Below are positions 24,860 through 33,223 of a stretch of 64,000 nucleotides of DNA, piece after piece. Location of the stretch: assembly GCF_000411135.1 (NCBI RefSeq), contig NZ_KE150263.1:310594-374593 (forward strand), given 5' to 3'. Both the position numbers and the translations under genes were made by a program. Positions within the stretch are counted from its first letter, which is position 1. The number at the start of each line of letters is the position of its first letter. The notes beneath the pieces were generated by a model that was given only the letters and a program-made list of their open reading frames with translations, had not been told where the DNA came from and searched no databases. The stretch comes from Actinotignum schaalii FB123-CNA-2 (GTDB lineage Bacteria; Actinomycetota; Actinomycetes; Actinomycetales; Actinomycetaceae).

Positions 24860-24875
24860 AGCGGATTAACAAGCA

Positions 24876-24920
24876 CGGCGGGCGTCTCCGGAAACATTCG
24901 GAAGACGCCCGCCGAGTTTT
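24876..24920. terminator. bidirectional terminator between the helicase gene and marC
   Basis: CGGCGGGCGTCT (24876-24887) pairs with AGACGCCCGCCG (24903-24914), followed on the plus strand by AGTTTT. It sits between convergent genes and suits both. Confidence 0.85.
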
Positions 24921-24955
24921 AAGACGAGCTTTAAGACCTGTGCGGAAAAGAAAAC

Positions 24956-25579
24956 CTAGGCGGCGCCCGGCCACACGGATACCGCTCCGGCAATAATGAG
25001 CTGCACCGAGATCGCGGCTAGCAGCATACCGGCAATACGGGTGAGGAATACCGTGCCGCCTTCGCCCAGGAGGCGGTGCATGGGCGAAGCGAAACGCAAA
25101 ACCACCCATTCAATAATGTGCAGCAAAATAAAGGCGGCGATAATCGCGAGGATCCCGCCCAGAGAATCGCCGGATTCCTCCACTTTAATCATGATGGCGA
25201 CGATCGCGCCAGGACCGGCCAGTAGCGGAATCCCCATGGGAACCAGGGCGATATTCACCGAGGAAGCCTTCGCCTCTTCTTCTTGCGGATTGGATTCGTC
25301 CTGCATGAGCTGGAGCGCGACGAGTAACAGCAAGATACCGCCCGAAATCTGCATGGCGGCGGTGGTAATACCCAGCAAATCCAGAATGTATTTACCGAAA
25401 ATCGCGAAAATCGCCAGCACAATCGCGGAGGTGAGAACAGACTGCCAGGCCGCGCGATTGCGTTCCTTATTGGTATTCCGCGCGGTGAGCGCGATGAAAA
25501 CCGGGAGGTTGCCCAGCGGGTCAGCGATGACGAACAGGGTCATGAAGGTGGACAAGAAGATCGTGACATCAAAGACGGC
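24956..25579 (-). CDS. MarC-family integral membrane protein
   Basis: 207 residues with six membrane segments, typical of MarC/UPF0056 (VTIFLSTFMTLFVIADPLGNLPVFIALT, MGIPLLAGPGAIVAIMI, GMLLAAISVQLIIAG). The GTG at 25579 is chosen because AGGAGGT stands eight bases upstream. The molecular function of the family is not established; it is no longer thought to cause multiple antibiotic resistance. It is a single gene between two terminators. Confidence 0.9.
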   Translation of the reverse strand, partial: AVFDVTIFLSTFMTLFVIADPLGNLPVFIALTARNTNKERNRAAWQSVLTSAIVLAIFAIFGKYILDLLGITTAAMQISGGILLLLVALQLMQDESNPQEEEAKASSVNIALVPMGIPLLAGPGAIVAIMIKVEESGDSLGGILAIIAAFILLHIIEWVVLRFASPMHRLLGEGGTVFLTRIAGMLLAAISVQLIIAGAVSVWPGAA

Positions 25580-25724
25580 CACGGGGCAGTACCTCCTGAT
25601 TCTCCCCGGCGACCAGGTCCTCCACATCCGCAGGAGCGGTTTTACACCGAGCCGGACTTATAACGACACCATCCTAAGACATCCCCGCGATAATCGAAAA
25701 GATATCCTGAGAGTTTTCACGGCC

Positions 25725-25760
25725 GTACCCGCACCAGTTAGGAATGGTGCTCGCGAGTAC
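25725..25760 (-). terminator. probable terminator of the PHP gene
   Basis: GCACCA (25731-25736) and TGGTGC (25745-25750) form a stem that extends through GTAC/GTAC (25725-25728, 25757-25760) with bulges. It lies about 40 bases beyond the PHP stop, in the 219-base gap to marC. There is no T-run. Confidence 0.45.
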
Positions 25761-25798
25761 CCGGCTCCCGCCGGAACGCTACGGCAGTGAAGCGCGTT

Positions 25799-26638
25799 CT
25801 AACCTAGCACAGGCAACGCGGTGCCGTCGACCAGCTCGGCGATAATATCCGCGCTCGTGGTGTACTGCCCGAGCCGATTCGTTTTCCCGCTCCCGTGATA
25901 ATCACTCGCCCCGAAACCGCGCAGCTGCAACCGCGCGGCAATCCGTTCCAGGCCCGGCACCAGCTCCGGATCATTTTCCGGGTGGCGTAGCTCCACCCCG
26001 AAAAGCCCGGCCGCGGCCATCTCATCAAAAGCGCGTTCGGGAACCACTTTGTTACGCGCCGGCGCCACCGGGTGGGCCAGCACCGCTTTCCCGCCCGCCG
26101 CCGTAATCATCCTGATTGCCTCGCATGCCTGCGGCGCATAGTGGGACACATAATACGGCCCGCGCACGGAAAGATAGTAGGTAAAAGCCGCGCTCCGGGT
26201 GGGAACCACGCCGGCCGCTACCAGGGCATCGGCAATATGGGGCCGCCCAACGGTAGCCCCCGGAGGTGTCTGAGCCACCACATCATCCCAGGTGATGGGG
26301 ACATCCGCGCTGAGTTTGTCCACGATAGCCCGGGTTCGCGTCAGCCGAGATGCCCGCGTGGTCGCGATATGTTCCTGAATAGCACGATCCTCCGGATCGA
26401 AAAGATAGCCGAGGATATGGCAGGTGATCCCTTCCCATTTGGTAGATAGCTCCATGCCGCGGATAAGTACGACGCCGCAGGAGGCCGCCGCAGCTGCGGC
26501 CTCCTCCCATCCGGCCACCGTATCGTGGTCGGTAAGCGCAATTCCGGCCAGACCGATACGCCCGGCTTCCTCCACGAGTTCGCGTGGAGTGACCGTGGAA
26601 TCGGAGGCGGTGGAATGAGTGTGGGTATCAACAGCCAT
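25799..26638 (-). CDS. PHP-domain phosphoesterase (YciV/RNase AM-like)
   Basis: 279 residues. The polymerase-and-histidinol-phosphatase fold is shown by DTHTHSTASD (His6, His8), ALTDHDT, RGMELST, AVLAHPV and the C-terminal GASDYHG, which together supply the metal ligands. Relatives hydrolyse 3',5'-bisphosphorylated nucleotides or trim RNA 5' ends. ATG 26638 is preceded by GGAGGG. It is divergent from the aminopeptidase gene across 67 bases, so both promoters lie in that gap. Confidence 0.87.
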   Translation of the reverse strand: MAVDTHTHSTASDSTVTPRELVEEAGRIGLAGIALTDHDTVAGWEEAAAAAASCGVVLIRGMELSTKWEGITCHILGYLFDPEDRAIQEHIATTRASRLTRTRAIVDKLSADVPITWDDVVAQTPPGATVGRPHIADALVAAGVVPTRSAAFTYYLSVRGPYYVSHYAPQACEAIRMITAAGGKAVLAHPVAPARNKVVPERAFDEMAAAGLFGVELRHPENDPELVPGLERIAARLQLRGFGASDYHGSGKTNRLGQYTTSADIIAELVDGTALPVLG

Positions 26639-26692
26639 GCCCTCCAGCTTAGTCGGGTTTTTACTAGGGCTTTTTATGTCGGCAAAGGGTGC

Positions 26693-26698
26693 GATAAT
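26693..26698 (+). promoter_or_regulatory. -10 box of a probable leaderless aminopeptidase transcript
   Basis: GATAAT ends seven bases before ATG 26706, placing the transcript start at or near the start codon. No ribosome-binding site is seen. Confidence 0.45.
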
Positions 26699-26705
26699 GG
26701 ACGGT

Positions 26706-28223
26706 ATGACTACCAAGGGACAGCACGATCAGGATACTGCGCAGCAAAACTTGCGCGCCCGCGGAAATAACCGTTCTCAGCAGCCCAGTAACCTCGAATT
26801 TCGGGAGTTCATGGGTTCGGATTGGGGCCCGCGGCCCGAACCGGCACCGCGCACGGAAGTGGCAGATTATTTGCCGGCACGCCACGCCGCTCTTTCTGCG
26901 CTATTCCCGGGTGAACGGCTAGTTATCCCCGCCGGGGAAACAAAAGTTCGCGCTAATGACACCGATTACCGCTTCCGTGCTCACTCAGCTTTCTCGCATA
27001 TGACGGGTCTGGGCGGGGAACAGGAACCGGGCGCGGTCCTTGTGTTCAACCCGCGGGAAGAAGGCGGACACGATGTCACCCTGTACTTCTATCCGCGCGC
27101 CTCGCGTTCCTCGGAGGAGTTTTATTCGGATCCGGCCCACGGAGAATTCTGGGTGGGGGCCCGTCCTTCCCTGGAGGAAGTGAGCCGCGCCACCGGTTTG
27201 GCCACTGATTCTCTCGATAACCTGCCCGATGCCCTCGCGAAGGATCTCGGGGAAGGCCAGGTGAGTCTCCGGGTTCTCGCAGAAGCTTCGGAGCAGCTCA
27301 CCGCGCAAGTAAACGATTTGCGTGCCGCGGCCGGGCTCTCCCAAGATGCCGCTCAAGATATGGAGCTGGCCCAGGCCCTCTCCGAACTTCGCCTCATTAA
27401 AGATGATTTCGAGGTCCGGGAAATGCGCAAAGCGGTGGCGGCTACCTATTCCGGTTTCGATGAGATTATTCGCAACCTGCCGCGTGCGGTTGCCCACCAT
27501 CGCGGGGAGCGCGTGGTGGAAGGGGCGTTCTTTGCCCGCGCCCGCGAAGAAGGTAACGGCCTGGGGTACGACACCATCGCCGCCTCCGGTAACCATGCCA
27601 ATACCCTTCATTGGATGACGAACGACGGCGAAGTTCGCGATGGCGATCTTATCCTCGTGGATGCCGGGGTGGAACTCGATTCTCTCTACACTGCGGATAT
27701 CACCCGCACCCTCCCGGTCAATGGCACTTTCACGGAAAACCAGGCGGAGGTCTATAACGCTGTGCTCGAGGCCGCTGAACGAGCCTTGGAAGTGGCCGGT
27801 ACTCCCGGTGTGAAATTCAAGGATGTGCATGCCGCCGCCATGGAAGTTATTGCCGCTTACCTAGAAAAGTGGGGCATGCTCCCGGGCACCGCAGCCCAGT
27901 CCCTGGCTCCCGAAGGTCAGTATCACCGGCGTTGGATGCCGCACGGCACCTCCCATCACCTCGGCTTGGATGTGCATGATTGCGCGGCCGCCCGCCGGGA
28001 TATGTACCTGGATGCGGAACTGAAACCGGGGATGGTCTTCACAATCGAACCCGGCCTCTACTTCCGCGAAGATGATCTCAAGGTTCCCGAGCGTTTCCGC
28101 GGTATCGGGGTGCGCATCGAAGATGACATTCTCATCACGGAAAACGGCGCCGAGCGCCTCTCGGAAGATATACCGCGGACCATTGCCGATATCGAAGAAT
28201 GGTTCACGCGGGTGCAGCGCTGA
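26706..28223 (+). CDS. pepP: Xaa-Pro aminopeptidase (aminopeptidase P)
   Basis: 505 residues. An N-terminal creatinase-like domain (PARHAALSALFPGERLVIPAGE) is followed by the pita-bread M24 domain with all five metal ligands: DAGVELDSLYTADITRTLPV (two Asp), HGTSHHLGLDVHD (His), TIEPGLY (Glu) and GIGVRIEDDIL (Glu). It removes N-terminal residues that precede proline. The start at 26706 follows a -10 box by seven bases; an in-frame ATG nine bases upstream overlaps that box. The gene heads a plus-strand run through to mrp, with a one-base overlap (TGATG) to the next gene. Confidence 0.92.
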   Translation: MTTKGQHDQDTAQQNLRARGNNRSQQPSNLEFREFMGSDWGPRPEPAPRTEVADYLPARHAALSALFPGERLVIPAGETKVRANDTDYRFRAHSAFSHMTGLGGEQEPGAVLVFNPREEGGHDVTLYFYPRASRSSEEFYSDPAHGEFWVGARPSLEEVSRATGLATDSLDNLPDALAKDLGEGQVSLRVLAEASEQLTAQVNDLRAAAGLSQDAAQDMELAQALSELRLIKDDFEVREMRKAVAATYSGFDEIIRNLPRAVAHHRGERVVEGAFFARAREEGNGLGYDTIAASGNHANTLHWMTNDGEVRDGDLILVDAGVELDSLYTADITRTLPVNGTFTENQAEVYNAVLEAAERALEVAGTPGVKFKDVHAAAMEVIAAYLEKWGMLPGTAAQSLAPEGQYHRRWMPHGTSHHLGLDVHDCAAARRDMYLDAELKPGMVFTIEPGLYFREDDLKVPERFRGIGVRIEDDILITENGAERLSEDIPRTIADIEEWFTRVQR

Positions 28224-29527
28224 TGAAAACCTCGCAAAATTCTCGCGTTTTTATTGGGCGGCTGGCCGGTACCCCCGTCTACGATCCCATTGGCGACCAG
28301 GTGGGTACCGTCCATGATGTCGTCGTGGTGTTCCGCGTCAAAGGGGTACCTTCCGCGGTCGGGCTCACCATTGATGTGGTGGGGAGGCGCCGGGTCTTTC
28401 TGCCCATTACTCGCGTCACCTCCATCGCCAACGGCCAGGTCATCATCACGGGTGTGCTCAATATGCGGCGCTTCCAGCAACGCAGTTCGGAAACACTCGT
28501 CATGGCTCAGCTCATTGACCGCGAGGTGGTGGTCCGGGAAACCGGCACCCGCATGAGCGTCGTGGATGCGGCCATTGAGCCGCTGCGCGGGCGCGAATGG
28601 GGCCTCACCCAGGTGTATGTGCGTGGAATCGGCACGAATTCCCGCCATTCTGAAATCCTCAAGGTGAGTGAGGTGGCTGGTCTCTCCACGGCGAGCCACA
28701 CCCAGGGTGCCGCTTCCATCGTCTCCCAGCTGGTGGATCTCAAGCCTTGGGATATCGCGGAAATTTTGCGTGATTTACCTGAAGAGCGTATGCAATCGGT
28801 CGCCCGCGAGCTCACGGACGAAAAGCTCGCGGACGTCCTGGAAGAACTCGGTGATGAGGACCGCGTGACGGTGCTCGCAGGTTTGGATGTGGAACGTGCC
28901 GGTGACGTTTTGGACGTGATGCAGCCCGACGACGCGGCCGACCTCATGGCCGATCTGCCCTCGGAAACAGCAGCGATCCTCCTCGACTCCATGAGTGAAG
29001 GCGAAGCGCAAGATGTGCGCCGCCTCCTCACCTATGATGAGCGCACCGCCGGTGGTCTCATGACCCCCAACCCGGTGATCCTCGGTCCGGATGACACGGT
29101 GGCGCAGGCCCTGGCCGCGGCATCCCGCCCGGATATTCCCCCGGCCCTGGCCGCGGTGGCTTTCGTATGCCGCCCGCCTTTGGAAACCCCCACGGGGCGG
29201 TATTTAGGTGCGGTACATATCCAGCGGGCGCTGCGCGAACCTCCCACCACGATGCTCGGTTCTATTCTGGATCGGAATACCGAAGGCGTGGATCCGGAAG
29301 CCCCCATCGGTTCGGTCACCCGCGAATTGGCAACCTATAACCTCACCGCGGTCCCGGTGGTGGATCAGGGACTCCTCCTCGGGGCAGTCTCCGTTGACGA
29401 CGTGCTCGACCATCTCCTCCCTGAGGATTGGCGTGATATGGATGATTCCTGGGAGGGCGCTGATGCTGAGGAAAGGCCCGTAGACTCCCCCGCCGCATCC
29501 ACGACGAACGAGGTGAACCGTGGCTAA
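28223..29527 (+). CDS. MgtE N-domain and CBS-domain protein, no transporter part
   Basis: 434 residues without membrane segments. A PRC-barrel-like start (FIGRLAGTPVYDPIGDQVGTVHDVVVVFR) is followed by an MgtE N-terminal domain (about 155-285, SQLVDLKPWDIAEILRDLPEERM, MQPDDAADLMADLPSE) and two CBS motifs (TAGGLMTPNPVILGPDDTV; LTAVPVVDQGLLLGAVSVDDVLDHLL). The Mg2+ channel part of MgtE is missing, so it is probably a regulator or sensor, as in the actinobacterial relatives that share this gene order with DUF1003 and Mrp. The start overlaps the pepP stop by one base. Confidence 0.88.
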   Translation: MKTSQNSRVFIGRLAGTPVYDPIGDQVGTVHDVVVVFRVKGVPSAVGLTIDVVGRRRVFLPITRVTSIANGQVIITGVLNMRRFQQRSSETLVMAQLIDREVVVRETGTRMSVVDAAIEPLRGREWGLTQVYVRGIGTNSRHSEILKVSEVAGLSTASHTQGAASIVSQLVDLKPWDIAEILRDLPEERMQSVARELTDEKLADVLEELGDEDRVTVLAGLDVERAGDVLDVMQPDDAADLMADLPSETAAILLDSMSEGEAQDVRRLLTYDERTAGGLMTPNPVILGPDDTVAQALAAASRPDIPPALAAVAFVCRPPLETPTGRYLGAVHIQRALREPPTTMLGSILDRNTEGVDPEAPIGSVTRELATYNLTAVPVVDQGLLLGAVSVDDVLDHLLPEDWRDMDDSWEGADAEERPVDSPAASTTNEVNRG

Positions 29528-30167
29528 TGATTTCAATGAACCGCTCGAACGGCGTAGCCGCTTGTTTCGGCGCCGCCGGCGCAAAGATCCGGAAGCTGCC
29601 GGGCGCGCCGCGGAAAGCATCGCCCGTTTCCAAGGCACCGCAAGTTTCCTGGTTTACCTGACTATTTTCGTGGTGGCGTGGCTGGCGTGGAACACCATGG
29701 CCCCCGAAAAATGGCAATTCGATTCAGCCGAATTCGGTTTCACAGCGCTTACGCTCATGCTCTCCTTACAGGCCTCTTACGCCTCGCCCCTCATCCTGCT
29801 AGCCCAGAACCGCCAGGATGCCCGAGACAAGGTGAGCGCCGAACAGGACCGCCAGCGCGCTGATCGTAACCTGGCAGATACCGAATACCTCATGCGTGAA
29901 ATTGCCGGCTTGCGCGATGCGGTCGGCGATATGGCCACCCGTGACTTTGTGCGTTCGGAATTGCGCGATTTACTCCACGAGCTTGATGACCGCAATATTG
30001 ATCGCGCCGCCGAACGCGAAGAACGCATCCGCGAACTGCAAGAAGAACTCGATGCGGTCAAGGCCCAGCGCGAAGCACGCGATGTTCCCGTTGATCCGGG
30101 AGACGACCACGCCCGCGCCGCACTCGACCTTGACCGCCCTAGGGAGGAGCCCGGTGCCCACGAGTGA
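29520..30167 (+). CDS. DUF1003 membrane protein
   Basis: 215 residues. A basic N-terminus (RRSRLFRRRRRKDPEAAGRAAESIARFQGTASFL) leads into two membrane segments (about 44-60 and 70-95) with the DUF1003 hallmark SLQASYASPLILLAQNRQDARDK, then a long charged coiled coil. It starts at GTG 29520, eight bases inside the end of the MgtE-like gene. The function is unknown; linkage to the MgtE-like gene is conserved in actinobacteria. Confidence 0.87.
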   Translation: MANDFNEPLERRSRLFRRRRRKDPEAAGRAAESIARFQGTASFLVYLTIFVVAWLAWNTMAPEKWQFDSAEFGFTALTLMLSLQASYASPLILLAQNRQDARDKVSAEQDRQRADRNLADTEYLMREIAGLRDAVGDMATRDFVRSELRDLLHELDDRNIDRAAEREERIRELQEELDAVKAQREARDVPVDPGDDHARAALDLDRPREEPGAHE

Positions 30168-31311
30168 TCCTGTTTCCGATTCGGTGCCGCACTCACCCGC
30201 GGCCCCTCCCCTCACCAAGGATCGGGTTCTGGAGGCCCTCTCCGGGGTTATCGACCCGGAATTACGCCACCCGATTACCGAACTGGATATGATTCACGGG
30301 CTGCGGGTGAGTCCGGAGGGTGCCGTCACCCTGACGGTGCTTCTCACCACCGTGCACTGCCCGCGCCAAGACGTGATCGAACGGGAGGTACGCGAGGCCA
30401 TCGCCGCGCTAGCAGGCGTGGGAACCATTACTATCACGATGGGTGCCATGACCCCGCTCCAGGTGCAACACTTGCAGCAGAAGCTGCGTGGCGGGCGCAC
30501 CACGCGGGAAATTTCTTTCGCGCGCCCCGATTCGCCCACCCGCGTTATCGCGGTGGCCTCCGGGAAAGGCGGAGTAGGGAAATCCTCGATAGCCGCGAAC
30601 CTCGCGGTTGCGCTGGCCGCCACCGGCCAGCGCGTGGGCCTCATCGATGCCGACATTTACGGTTTTTCCATTCCGGGGATGATGGGAGTGGATACTCCCG
30701 CCCAACAGCTCAACGGCATGATTATTCCCCCGGTCGCGCACGGCGTGAAAGTCATGTCCATCGGTATGTTTGTGCCGGGTAATACCCCGGTGGTCTGGCG
30801 CGGCCCCATGCTCCATAAAGCCCTCGAACAATTCTTCGCGGACGTGTACTGGGGGGATCTTGATTATGTTTTCCTCGATTTGCCGCCCGGGACGGGCGAC
30901 GTCGCTATTTCATTGGCACAGATGCTGCCACGCGCGGATATCCTCGTTGTAACGACGCCGCAAACAGCTGCCGCGGACGTGGCTGAACGGGCCGGTGCAG
31001 TTTCTAAGCAAACGGAGCAGACGGTTATCGGCGTCGTCGAAAATATGTCCTATCTGGAACTACCGGACGGAACAAAAAATACTATTTTTGGTTCCGGTGG
31101 CGGACAGCTCGTCGCTACGAACCTCAGCGCAACGCTCGGGTATCCGGTTGAGCTTCTCGCCCAGATTCCGCTGGAGCCGGCGCTGCGGGAGGGCTGCGAT
31201 GCCGGAACGCCGTTCGTCCTTGATATGGTGGACTCCCCCGCGCGCGATATGCTGCGCGCCCTCGCGGCACGTATCCACGAGCTACCGCGGCGCGCATTTC
31301 CCGCGGAATGA
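30154..31311 (+). CDS. mrp: Mrp/ApbC-family P-loop ATPase
   Basis: 385 residues from a GTG with GGAGGA upstream. An N-terminal MIP18/DUF59 domain (VLEALSGVIDPELRHPITELDMIHGL) precedes the deviant Walker A ASGKGGVGKSS, the switch DADIYGFSIPGMMG and FLDLPPGTGD. The family carries Fe-S clusters to target proteins; the CPxC motif seen in many members is replaced by ELPDGTKN, as in mycobacterial Mrp. The start lies 14 bases inside the DUF1003 gene, completing the run pepP - MgtE-like - DUF1003 - mrp. Confidence 0.92.
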   Translation: MPTSDPVSDSVPHSPAAPPLTKDRVLEALSGVIDPELRHPITELDMIHGLRVSPEGAVTLTVLLTTVHCPRQDVIEREVREAIAALAGVGTITITMGAMTPLQVQHLQQKLRGGRTTREISFARPDSPTRVIAVASGKGGVGKSSIAANLAVALAATGQRVGLIDADIYGFSIPGMMGVDTPAQQLNGMIIPPVAHGVKVMSIGMFVPGNTPVVWRGPMLHKALEQFFADVYWGDLDYVFLDLPPGTGDVAISLAQMLPRADILVVTTPQTAAADVAERAGAVSKQTEQTVIGVVENMSYLELPDGTKNTIFGSGGGQLVATNLSATLGYPVELLAQIPLEPALREGCDAGTPFVLDMVDSPARDMLRALAARIHELPRRAFPAE

Positions 31312-31321
31312 CACCGCGCAC

Positions 31322-31327
31322 TATGAT
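31322..31327 (+). promoter_or_regulatory. -10 box of the O-methyltransferase gene
   Basis: TATGAT matches five of six consensus bases and lies 42 bases before ATG 31369. TTCCCG about 18 bases upstream is a weak -35. Confidence 0.4.
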
Positions 31328-31368
31328 AGAAACACTGCTGCGCACGATCCCTGTTATGGAGGAGGCTT

Positions 31369-31992
31369 ATGTCCGATCGGACCCTGGCGTGGACATACGC
31401 TGAAGATGCCGTTATCGAAGGGGATATTACCCGGGCGGCCCGCGCCACCGCCGCTGAATTCTCTATCCGGTGCGTGAGTCCGGCCTGCGGCAACTTCCTC
31501 ACGGTGCTGGCTGCCTGCGCGAAAGTGACCAACGCGGTGGAGATCGGGACGGGCAGCGGAGTGTCCGGTCTTTACCTGCTGCGCGCCGGGGATATTCACC
31601 TGACCACGATTGACGTGGAATCCGAAGCCCAACATGTGGCACGTTCCCTCTTCGCTCGAGCCGGGGCCCGCCCTGGAAAAGTGCGCATTATTAACGGGCG
31701 CAGTGCTGATATTTTGCCGCGACTAGCGGCCCACTCCTACGATATGGTTCTTGTCGACGGCGATCCCCTTGAGGCGGCCGGTGACTGTGAAGAAGCTTTG
31801 CGGATTTTGCGCCCCGGGGGTCTATTGGTAGTGGCTGGCGCCCTCCAGGGCGGTAAGGTCGCTGACCCGGCGCGCCGCGAAGAACCCGTGGTGGCCATTC
31901 GCCATCTCATTAAAGCACTTATGCAAGCCGAAGAACTCGATACTAGCCTGGTGCCTCTGGGCGATGGAGTACTAGTCTGCCGGCTGCGCTAA
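31369..31992 (+). CDS. O-methyltransferase (class I SAM-dependent)
   Basis: 207 residues of the catechol O-methyltransferase-like family 3: the SAM motif VEIGTGSGVSGLYLLRAG, DVESEAQ, the DMVLVDGDP loop and ILRPGGLLVV. It matches the actinobacterial Rv1220c group, whose substrate is unknown. GGAGGAGG directly upstream fixes the ATG. It is a single gene with its own promoter downstream of mrp. Confidence 0.9.
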   Translation: MSDRTLAWTYAEDAVIEGDITRAARATAAEFSIRCVSPACGNFLTVLAACAKVTNAVEIGTGSGVSGLYLLRAGDIHLTTIDVESEAQHVARSLFARAGARPGKVRIINGRSADILPRLAAHSYDMVLVDGDPLEAAGDCEEALRILRPGGLLVVAGALQGGKVADPARREEPVVAIRHLIKALMQAEELDTSLVPLGDGVLVCRLR

Positions 31993-32021
31993 CCGGGCCA
32001 TTCTTCGTTTAAAAGGAGTTT

Positions 32022-32072
32022 TATCTGGTACCGGTGGCTGACGAGTTAGCCACTCACCCTTTCACCAGAATG
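32022..32072. other. nested inverted repeat after the methyltransferase gene
   Basis: TCTGGT/ACCAGA encloses GTGGCT/AGCCAC with an 8-base loop, about 30-80 bases past the stop. It could be part of a termination region together with the stronger hairpin at 32094. Confidence 0.35.
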
Positions 32073-32093
32073 CTCCGGTTACAAGCATGCATT

Positions 32094-32130
32094 TATCCGG
32101 GGGCCGCGCCTGCCGGCCGGCCCCCGGATA
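32094..32130. terminator. bidirectional hairpin terminator
   Basis: TATCCGGGGGCC (32094-32105) and GGCCCCCGGATA (32119-32130) form a perfect 12-bp stem with a 13-base loop between the convergent methyltransferase and DUF3117 genes. There is no T-run, as is common for actinobacterial terminators. Confidence 0.8.
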
Positions 32131-32159
32131 GGTAGTCGATGCAGATACTTCGGTGGTGC

Positions 32160-32327
32160 TTACTTCTCCACGCTTGCGAGAGCTTCTTTAAGACTCACGC
32201 ATTCTTCATCGTTGAGTTCCAGGACGAGGCGTCCGCCGCCATCCACTGGGATGCGGACCACGATTCCGCGCGCTTCACGTTCGACTTCCAACGGTCCATC
32301 ACCCGTGCGTGGCTTCATAGCTGCCAT
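32160..32327 (-). CDS. DUF3117 protein
   Basis: A 55-residue protein, the full length of DUF3117 (MAAMKPRTGDGPLEVEREARGIVVRIP, then LVLELNDEECVSLKEALASV). The family is small, strongly conserved in actinobacteria and of unknown function. GGAAGGA eight bases upstream fixes the ATG at 32327; an in-frame extension further upstream lacks support. Confidence 0.93.
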   Translation of the reverse strand: MAAMKPRTGDGPLEVEREARGIVVRIPVDGGGRLVLELNDEECVSLKEALASVEK

Positions 32328-32382
32328 AGTGGTTTCCTTCCTGTTCGCCGCAACTATGCGACTAACGTCACCCCTAATTCTA

Positions 32383-33165
32383 CTAGAAGTCTGCCACCTG
32401 TTCGCGGCGAGCTTGTCGCGTGGCTTGTTCCGCAGTAAGGGACCTCTGACCTGCGATAAGAGCATCGACAGCCTCATGGGCGGTATCCACCACGGTGAAA
32501 ATATTCGGATCTGCGGGCGAAATCATACCTTCGCTCACGAGGCGCCCGCGGACCCATTCCACGAGACCGCCCCAGAAATCGCTACCCACCAGCACCACCG
32601 GGAAACCGGCGACTTTACCTGTTTGTACTAGGGTGAGGGCTTCGAAGAGTTCATCGAGGGTACCAAAACCACCGGGGAGCACCACGAAACCTTGAGAATA
32701 CTTGAGAAACATTGTTTTGCGCACGAAGAAATACCGGAATTCAATGCCGAGATTGACGTATTCGTTGAGCCCCTGTTCGTGCGGGAGTTCAATTCCCAGG
32801 CCGATGGAGAGACCGTCATTCGCCGCCGCGCCTTTATTGGCGGCTTCCATAATCCCCGGCCCGCCACCGGTAATAATCCCGAAGCCTTGCTGGCTGAGAA
32901 TATCGGCTGTTTCTTCTGCCACCCGGTAGTAACGGGATTCGCGCCCGATGCGCGCCGAACCGAAAATCGAGACGCAGGGTGGCACGTGGGCGAGCGCCCC
33001 GAATCCTTCCACGAATTCGGATTGGATGCGCAGCACTCGCCACGGGTCACTGAGGGTCCAGTCCCCGTTGCTCCGGTTGGACAACAGCTTGGTATCCGCG
33101 GTGATGGGCGGGATCTGGGCACCGCGCCGGGTTTGTGCCCCGCGCCGATAGTCGCGTGTATTCAT
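32383..33165 (-). CDS. LOG-family (TIGR00730) nucleotide 5'-monophosphate hydrolase-like protein
   Basis: 260 residues with a Rossmann fold: CVSIFGSARIG, GIITGGGPGIMEAANKGA and the LOG motif PGGFGTLDELFE. Members release cytokinin-type bases from nucleoside monophosphates or act as nucleotide hydrolases (YgdH/PpnN-like); in bacteria most are of unclear role. The first 45 residues are an unconserved hydrophilic leader. The neighbour DUF3117 is also near the LOG homologue in mycobacteria. Confidence 0.88.
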   Translation of the reverse strand: MNTRDYRRGAQTRRGAQIPPITADTKLLSNRSNGDWTLSDPWRVLRIQSEFVEGFGALAHVPPCVSIFGSARIGRESRYYRVAEETADILSQQGFGIITGGGPGIMEAANKGAAANDGLSIGLGIELPHEQGLNEYVNLGIEFRYFFVRKTMFLKYSQGFVVLPGGFGTLDELFEALTLVQTGKVAGFPVVLVGSDFWGGLVEWVRGRLVSEGMISPADPNIFTVVDTAHEAVDALIAGQRSLTAEQATRQARREQVADF

Positions 33166-33223
33166 GGTTTCTATTGTCCTTCGCTACCTAGGCGCCTTCC
33201 ACTTCTCTACGCGGAGCGGAAAA

